DNA from: an uncultured Pelagibacteraceae bacterium
GTDB taxonomy: Bacteria; Pseudomonadota; Alphaproteobacteria; Pelagibacterales; Pelagibacteraceae
Assembly (NCBI GenBank): GCA_902592675.1
Contig: CACJFJ010000001.1
Location: forward strand, 1-64,000
DNA length: 64,000 nucleotides
Direction of reading: 5' to 3'
Within the stretch, counting starts at the first letter, position 1. The number at the start of each line of letters is the position of its first letter. Under the pieces are notes generated by a model, which saw only the letters and a program-made list of their open reading frames with translations, made no database searches and had not been told where the DNA came from. The position numbers and the translations under genes were made by a program. Below, piece by piece: positions 58,769 through 64,000 of the stretch.

Positions 58769-59641
58769 ATGAACCAAATTAATCTTTTTATAAAATTGAC
58801 TAGGCTTAAAAAGCCTATTGGATACATGTTGCTATTTTGGCCTTGTGTTTGGGGATTAACTCTTGTTTATGATTTTTCCGGTGATTTAAAAAAATATATT
58901 TTTTATTTTATACTTTTTTTTATGGGATCTATTCTAATGAGATCGGCGGGTTGTATCGTTAATGATATATTAGATCGAAAGTTTGATAAAAAAGTTTATA
59001 GAACAAGAGATAGACCTATTGCATCGGGAAAAATATCAGTAAGACTTGCTTGGGTTTATGCTGCTGTATTATGTATATTGGCCTTTTTTGTTTTAATAAA
59101 CTTTAACTACTTTACAATTTTTATTGCATTAGCATCAATGCCTTTGGCATTTTCATATCCTTTGATGAAAAGATTTACATATTGGCCACAACTGTTTTTA
59201 GGAGTCACATTTAATTATGGTCTAATTCTTGGGTGGACGTCAGTTAGTAATGAGATTGTTTTAATACCATTAATATTTTATTTTGGAGCCATATTTTGGA
59301 CACTTGGTTACGACACTATATATGGGTTTCAAGATATAAAAGACGATGAAATAATAGGATTAAAATCGACATCAATAAAATTTAAATCAAACCCATATAT
59401 ATTTTTAAAAATATGTTACACGACTTTTTATCTTACTTTAATTATAATTGGTATTTTAATGGAATTCGATAAATATTACTTTTTATTTTCTTTATTAATA
59501 TTTTTACACTTATTTATTTTACAAATTCATAAGCTTAATATTAAAAAAGCTTCAAGTTGTTTAGATGTTTTTAAATCAAATAATTTTTTAGGTCTTTTAG
59601 TTTTTAGCAATATCTTATTGGGTAAAATATTAAATGGGTGA
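58769..59641 (+). CDS. ubiA: 4-hydroxybenzoate polyprenyltransferase
   Basis: This 290-residue membrane prenyltransferase performs the first ring-prenylation step of ubiquinone synthesis. The UbiA motifs are RSAGCIVNDILDRKFDKKVYRTRDRPIASG (first Asp-rich) and LGYDTIYGFQDIKDDEIIGLKSTSI (second). The PIGYMLLFWPCVWGLT opening matches too. It supplies the quinone used by the bc1 genes in the window. It overlaps msbA by eight bases and probably reads on into the LPS operon. Confidence 0.95.
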   Translation: MNQINLFIKLTRLKKPIGYMLLFWPCVWGLTLVYDFSGDLKKYIFYFILFFMGSILMRSAGCIVNDILDRKFDKKVYRTRDRPIASGKISVRLAWVYAAVLCILAFFVLINFNYFTIFIALASMPLAFSYPLMKRFTYWPQLFLGVTFNYGLILGWTSVSNEIVLIPLIFYFGAIFWTLGYDTIYGFQDIKDDEIIGLKSTSIKFKSNPYIFLKICYTTFYLTLIIIGILMEFDKYYFLFSLLIFLHLFILQIHKLNIKKASSCLDVFKSNNFLGLLVFSNILLGKILNG

Positions 59642-61373
59642 TATAGATATTCTTAAACGACTTTATAAAGATTACACTAAAAAATATTTAAATAATATTT
59701 TAATCTCAGTTTTTTTTACAATTCTATTAGCCGCTAGTACTTCATCTGTTGCATATCTACTAGATCCTGCAATAAAACAATTATTTATAGAACAAAAAAA
59801 ATCTTTAGTTTACGTAATACCTGGACTAATTGTACTAGCTTTTACAGTAAAAGGCGCCTCTTTATACACAGCAAAAGTAATTATGATCAGGGTATCAGAG
59901 GAAGTAAGAAAAGACATTCAAATTGATATGTTTAAATCTCTTATTGTTGCCGATACAAAACTAGTTGACAACAAACATTCAGGTAAATTCGTAACAAACC
60001 TTACTAATGATGTTGGAATGATAACAAACCTAGTAAGTACTGCAATACTTAATCTTTTTAAAGATAGCTTAACATTAATTGGTTTACTCTCGGTAATGTT
60101 TTATCAAAACTGGAAATTATCACTAGTTGCGATTATCATGATACCTCTTGCAAGCACGGCTGCAAAAACACTTGGTAAAAGAATAGGCAAAGTAACAACT
60201 CAACAAATGAGTAAGGCGGGTGTTTTAAACTCTTACTTAATTGAGATTTTTAAAAATCATAAAATAACTAAAATTTTTCAAAAAGAAGATTTTGAAAAAA
60301 AAAGAGCCAACGAATACATTCACAATTTGAAAGAGACGTCAAAAAAAATTCATGAAATTTTTGTCAGAGCATCTCCGATAATGGAATTTTTGACAGGAAT
60401 TATGATAGCTGTCCTAATCTTTATTTCAGCAAAATTAATTTCAAATGGCGAACTAGAAGTAAGTAACTTTTTTTCATTTCTCGCAGCAATGATGTTGGCT
60501 TATCAGCCAGTAAGATCTCTAGCAACTTTAAACATTGCAGTTCAACAAGGTTTATCTGGTGCTAGAAGAGTATTACCAATTATTGATGATATTCCAGAAA
60601 TTAAAGAAAAAGAAAATGCAAAGGATTTGATATTGGATGAAGGTCAGATTAATTTTGAAAAAGTTAATTTTGAGTATATTGGTGATCAAAAACAGATTTT
60701 AAAATCAATTGATTTAAAAATTGAAGGAAAAAAAATGACTGCATTAGTTGGTCACAGTGGTGCTGGAAAATCAACAATTCTAAATCTTATTCCTAGATTT
60801 TATAATATCAATAATGGAGATATTAAAATTGATAACCAATCAATTTATAACTCAACTATTTTTTCTTTAAGAAAAAATATATCATTAGTAAGCCAAGACA
60901 CTACTTTATTTGATGACACAATTAAAAATAATATTGCTTATGCAAATCCAGATGCCAGTCAAAAAGAAATTGAAGAAGCCGCAAGATACTCTTACGCAGA
61001 GGAATTTATAGAAAAATTACCAGATAAATATGAAACTTTGATTGGAGAGAATGGGGTTAAACTTTCTGGTGGTGAAAAACAAAGATTATCAATTGCAAGA
61101 GCTATATTAAAAAAAACTCCAATAATTTTGTTAGATGAGGCCACATCCTCATTGGATGCTGATACAGAGGACAAAATACAAAAAGCCATTAATTTTCTGA
61201 CAAAAGGTAGAACTACGATTGTTATAGCTCATAGACTTTCAACTATTTTGAATTCAGACAAAATTTATGTAATTGATAAGGGTGAAGTAATAGGAGAAGG
61301 TAAGCATGATGAATTACTTAAATCTTCTCAAATTTATAAAAATTTTTATGAAAAACAGATTAAAAGAATGTAA
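59634..61373 (+). CDS. msbA: Lipid A/lipid ABC transporter (MsbA-type)
   Basis: This 579-residue half-transporter combines a six-helix permease domain (about residues 20-310) with an ATPase. Walker A is GHSGAGKST near 372, the signature LSGGEKQRLSIARAIL near 473, and Walker B IILLDEATSSLD near 498. MsbA flips lipid A-core across the inner membrane. The call rests on the fold plus the next genes waaA, lpxK and lpxL, which build the Kdo-lipid A. Other type I exporters cannot be strictly excluded. Confidence 0.93.
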   Translation: MGDIDILKRLYKDYTKKYLNNILISVFFTILLAASTSSVAYLLDPAIKQLFIEQKKSLVYVIPGLIVLAFTVKGASLYTAKVIMIRVSEEVRKDIQIDMFKSLIVADTKLVDNKHSGKFVTNLTNDVGMITNLVSTAILNLFKDSLTLIGLLSVMFYQNWKLSLVAIIMIPLASTAAKTLGKRIGKVTTQQMSKAGVLNSYLIEIFKNHKITKIFQKEDFEKKRANEYIHNLKETSKKIHEIFVRASPIMEFLTGIMIAVLIFISAKLISNGELEVSNFFSFLAAMMLAYQPVRSLATLNIAVQQGLSGARRVLPIIDDIPEIKEKENAKDLILDEGQINFEKVNFEYIGDQKQILKSIDLKIEGKKMTALVGHSGAGKSTILNLIPRFYNINNGDIKIDNQSIYNSTIFSLRKNISLVSQDTTLFDDTIKNNIAYANPDASQKEIEEAARYSYAEEFIEKLPDKYETLIGENGVKLSGGEKQRLSIARAILKKTPIILLDEATSSLDADTEDKIQKAINFLTKGRTTIVIAHRLSTILNSDKIYVIDKGEVIGEGKHDELLKSSQIYKNFYEKQIKRM

Positions 61374-62626
61374 TGATTATTATCTATAGATTAATAATTA
61401 ATATTATTTTTATTATTTCACCATTTATTATAATTTTTCGATTAATTAAAAAAAAAGAGGATCCTAAAAGATTTAAAGAAAAATTTTGTTTTTTTTCTAA
61501 AAAAAGAGGCAATGGAAAGCTAATTTGGTTTCATGGTGCAAGTGTTGGAGAATTACAAAGTATCGTTCCTCTTTTAGAAATACTTCAAAAAGATAAAAAA
61601 ATAAGTAAAATACTGGTTACATCTAATACACTGAGTTCCTCAAAAATTATCGATAAAATTAAGTTAAACAAAGTTATACATCAATTTTTTCCTATCGATA
61701 CAAACTTTTATAATTTTAAATTTCTAAATTATTGGAATCCATCAGCTTCATTTTTCATAGATTCTGAAATTTGGCCTAATATGTATTTAAGTCTTAAAAA
61801 AAAGGGTATTCCAATAATTCTTTTAAATGGACGAATAACAAAAAAAAGTTTTTTAAGATGGAAATTTTTCTCTACTTTCTCAAAAAAAATTTTTGGAAAC
61901 TTTAATTTATGCCTATCTTCTGATGAAAAATCAAAAAAATATTTAAAAATACTTGGGGGAAATAATATCAAATTTTTTGGAAATTTGAAATTTTCACAGT
62001 CTGAAAAAGAAAAAATAGATATAGAAAATAAATTGAAAGGCTTTTTTTCTAAAAAAAATATATGGTGTGCATCAAGCACACACGATGGCGAAGAAAAATT
62101 TTTGGGACTAGTACATAAGGAGCTTAAAAAAAAATATAAAAATCTCCTTACTATTTTAATTCCAAGACATGTTGAAAGGGTAAAAAAAATAAGTAGCGAC
62201 TTAAAATTACTTAATCTCAAAATACATTTACACCATACCAAAGGTAAGATACCTAGTGATACTGATATATATATAGTTAACGCTTATGGGAAAAATAAGT
62301 CTTTTTATAATATTTGTAAAAATGTTTTTCTAGGAGGATCTTTAATAAATCACGGAGGACAAAATCCTTTAGAAGCTGTTAGATATGGATGTAATATATT
62401 GCATGGTCCTCAAACTTATAATTTCACCGAAATTTATAGTTTCTTAAAAAGAAAAAATATATCTAAAAAAATAAACTCTCAAAAACAAATGGTTTCTCAT
62501 TTGGAAAAGCTTTTCTCAAAAAGATCCAGTCAAAAAAAAATACAAAAAAAATTAAATTTTATAGGTCAAAATATTCTAAATAAAACTTATAATGAAGTTA
62601 AATTAATTTTAAAAAATGAAATTTAA
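61373..62626 (+). CDS. waaA: 3-deoxy-D-manno-octulosonic acid transferase (Kdo transferase)
   Basis: This 417-residue membrane-anchored glycosyltransferase attaches Kdo to lipid IVA. It has an N-terminal anchor (IINIIFIISPFIIIFRL), the conserved WFHGASVGELQSIVPLLE, a DSEIWPNMYLSLKKKGIPIILLNGRI block, and FLGGSLINHGGQNPLEAVRYGCNILHGPQTYNF near the C-terminus. Its ATG is within the msbA stop (TAATG). It overlaps lpxK by 11 bases. Confidence 0.95.
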   Translation: MIIIYRLIINIIFIISPFIIIFRLIKKKEDPKRFKEKFCFFSKKRGNGKLIWFHGASVGELQSIVPLLEILQKDKKISKILVTSNTLSSSKIIDKIKLNKVIHQFFPIDTNFYNFKFLNYWNPSASFFIDSEIWPNMYLSLKKKGIPIILLNGRITKKSFLRWKFFSTFSKKIFGNFNLCLSSDEKSKKYLKILGGNNIKFFGNLKFSQSEKEKIDIENKLKGFFSKKNIWCASSTHDGEEKFLGLVHKELKKKYKNLLTILIPRHVERVKKISSDLKLLNLKIHLHHTKGKIPSDTDIYIVNAYGKNKSFYNICKNVFLGGSLINHGGQNPLEAVRYGCNILHGPQTYNFTEIYSFLKRKNISKKINSQKQMVSHLEKLFSKRSSQKKIQKKLNFIGQNILNKTYNEVKLILKNEI

Positions 62627-63563
62627 AAAGCCCAAATTTTGGGATAAAAAACATCCTAATCTAATATCATACATTTTATTTCCACTCACTTTTCTTTTAG
62701 AAGCAAATAATTTTTTGTTAAAATTCAAGTCAAAAAAAAAAATTAAAATCAAAACAATATGTATTGGTAATATTTATTTAGGTGGCACTGGTAAAACTCC
62801 AACCACTATAAAAATATATGAAATATTGAAAGAGATGAAATTTAATATTGTTGTTGGAAAAAAATTTTATGCCTCACACCTAGATGAACAGAAACTTTTA
62901 CAAAAGAAAACTAATTTAATACAAGACAAAGAAAGAGAAAAAATAATCAAAGAAGCTATAAAAAATGGTTATGATACTTTAGTTTTTGATGACGGTCTTC
63001 AAGATCAAAAAGTCGTCTATGATTTAAATTTAGTTTGTTTTGATTCCCAAAACTTTATAGGAAATGGTCTTTTAATTCCCTCGGGACCTCTTAGAGAAAA
63101 ATTAAATAGTTTGAAGAAATATGATGTGGTAATTTTCAAAGATTCAAATGATAATTTAAAAAATTATATTAATATCATAAAAAAAATAAATCCAAATATT
63201 AAAGTCTTTCAATCCTATCTTAAAATTAAAAACATAAAAGACTTCAACTTAAATAAAGATTATATAATTTTTTCAGGCATAGGAAATTCAAAAAGCTTTA
63301 AAGAAACCTTAATAAATAATAAATTTAATATAATAAAAGAAATTAATTTTCCTGATCATTATCAATATAAAAAAGTAGATCTAATTAAAATTATCAATGA
63401 GGCCAAAAAAATTAATGCTGATATACTTACTACAGAAAAAGATTTTATGAAAATATCAGAATATAATCTTAATAGTATTCATTCTATTAATGTAGATTTA
63501 GTTATTGAGAAAGAAAACATCTTAAGGGAAATCCTAAAAAATAAATTAAATGAAAAATCTTAA
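62616..63563 (+). CDS. lpxK: Tetraacyldisaccharide 4'-kinase
   Basis: This 315-residue kinase phosphorylates the 4' position of lipid A precursor. The P-loop GGTGKTPTTIKIYE (about 56-62 for the core) follows an N-terminal membrane-contact helix, then FDDGLQDQKVVYDLNLVCFDS and LIPSGPLREKLNSLKKYDVV, which are family-defining. It overlaps waaA by 11 bases and the acyltransferase by 14 bases, so the whole operon is translationally linked. Confidence 0.95.
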   Translation: MKFKKPKFWDKKHPNLISYILFPLTFLLEANNFLLKFKSKKKIKIKTICIGNIYLGGTGKTPTTIKIYEILKEMKFNIVVGKKFYASHLDEQKLLQKKTNLIQDKEREKIIKEAIKNGYDTLVFDDGLQDQKVVYDLNLVCFDSQNFIGNGLLIPSGPLREKLNSLKKYDVVIFKDSNDNLKNYINIIKKINPNIKVFQSYLKIKNIKDFNLNKDYIIFSGIGNSKSFKETLINNKFNIIKEINFPDHYQYKKVDLIKIINEAKKINADILTTEKDFMKISEYNLNSIHSINVDLVIEKENILREILKNKLNEKS

Positions 63564-64000
63564 ATATTTAATTCAGTTTTTAGGAATTTTTTTTCTATTT
63601 ATAATTTTCAAAATTCTAGGATTAAAATATTCAATTTTTTTATCTGGAAAATTTTTTAGACTTGTAGGGCCTTTTTTTAGATCAAGAGATTTATGCTTTA
63701 AAAATTTATCAAAGGCTTTTCCTAATAAAGATGATGATCAAAAGAAACGAATTATCGAAAAGATGTGGAACAATTATGGAAAAATTTTTGCGGAATATGT
63801 TTTTATTGAAAATTTTAGGAATGATAAAAGTTTTGCGAATAAAATTAAAATAGAAAATCAAGAACTTTTAAAAAAAATAAAAAGTAAAAGTAAACCTGTA
63901 ATTTTTATATCAGGTCATTTTAATAATTTTGAACTTATGGCGATGCAAATTGAAAAGTCTGGAATTCAATTAGCAGCAATTTATAGACCATTAAATAATA
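63550..64000 (+). CDS. Lipid A biosynthesis acyltransferase (LpxL/HtrB family), 3' cut by window edge
   Basis: The ORF opens with MKNLKYLIQFLGIFFLF and runs on in frame to the window end, about 150 residues. It is missing from the track because no stop falls in the window. It shows an N-terminal membrane helix, then NLSKAFPNKDDDQKKRIIEKMWNNYG, EYVF, and VIFISGHFNNFELMA, where the catalytic H-x4-E motif of the LpxL/LpxM family lies. It adds a secondary acyl chain to Kdo-lipid A. The overlap with lpxK fits the pathway. Confidence 0.9.
   Translation, partial: MKNLKYLIQFLGIFFLFIIFKILGLKYSIFLSGKFFRLVGPFFRSRDLCFKNLSKAFPNKDDDQKKRIIEKMWNNYGKIFAEYVFIENFRNDKSFANKIKIENQELLKKIKSKSKPVIFISGHFNNFELMAMQIEKSGIQLAAIYRPLNN

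Noticed and set aside
61729-62241. 170-aa minus-strand ORF inside waaA
   Set aside because: It is Phe/Leu/Ser-rich, as expected from the complement of Lys-rich coding sequence, and lies fully within a well-conserved gene.

Overview
The window is a very AT-rich, extremely compact stretch of bacterial chromosome. It carries 72 protein genes (two cut by the window edges) and one tRNA, and no gap between genes exceeds about 125 bases. Gene content points to an alphaproteobacterium of the SAR11 clade (Candidatus Pelagibacter type). The evidence is a CcrM-type GANTC methyltransferase, split b/b' subunits in the F0 ATP synthase operon, cytochrome bc1 plus aa3-type oxidase, PetP/PetR-like regulators, a plant-ELM1-like protein, a retinal pathway and tiny intergenic spaces. 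The taxonomic call comes from recognising this gene set, not from a database search.

Layout: 1-6.9 kb holds the carB 3' end, a small membrane protein, a 2OG-Fe(II) oxygenase/ELM1-like pair, trxB, an ADP-ribosylglycohydrolase-like gene and an aspartate aminotransferase. 6.9-12.7 kb is uvrB, a pteridine-reductase-type SDR, folB, uvrC and pgsA. 12.7-18.9 kb is ilvE, a petP/petR/histidine-kinase operon, a UbiK-like gene and lgt-midA-pgeF. 18.9-22.3 kb is prs-rplY-pth-ychF. 22.2-24.8 kb is petABC (cytochrome bc1) on the minus strand. 24.9-31.9 kb is trmL-hemF-greA, the CCA-adding enzyme with tRNA-Gln, ispE, a TPR protein, a diverged uracil-DNA glycosylase and rnhB. 32-38.6 kb is ccrM, a flavin monooxygenase, mutY, dciA, a DsbA-like gene and a short SMC. 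38.7-41 kb is the F0 ATP synthase operon. 41-47.7 kb is crtI-crtB-crtY-blh-ispH-thrB-rnhA. 47.7-55 kb (minus strand) is the cytochrome c oxidase operon ctaC-D-B-(small ORF)-G-E-surf1 with thrC and a peroxiredoxin. 55-64 kb is rsmE, a haloacid dehalogenase, pirin, a quinone reductase, ubiA and an LPS operon msbA-waaA-lpxK-lpxL.

Together the genes cover most of the proton-motive machinery (bc1, cytochrome oxidase, the F0 sector) and the supply of retinal, which would feed a light-driven proton pump. The rhodopsin itself and crtE are not in the window. No insertion sequence, prophage, CRISPR array, rRNA or riboswitch was seen. No obviously novel multi-gene system was found. The points most worth a second look are a ccrM promoter carrying two GANTC sites, an SMC protein without a recognisable hinge, a uracil-DNA glycosylase lacking its Fe-S cysteines and motif-2 histidine, a pgeF gene without a normal start codon, the CCA-adding-enzyme gene starting three bases after a tRNA, and convergent genes that share their stop codons.
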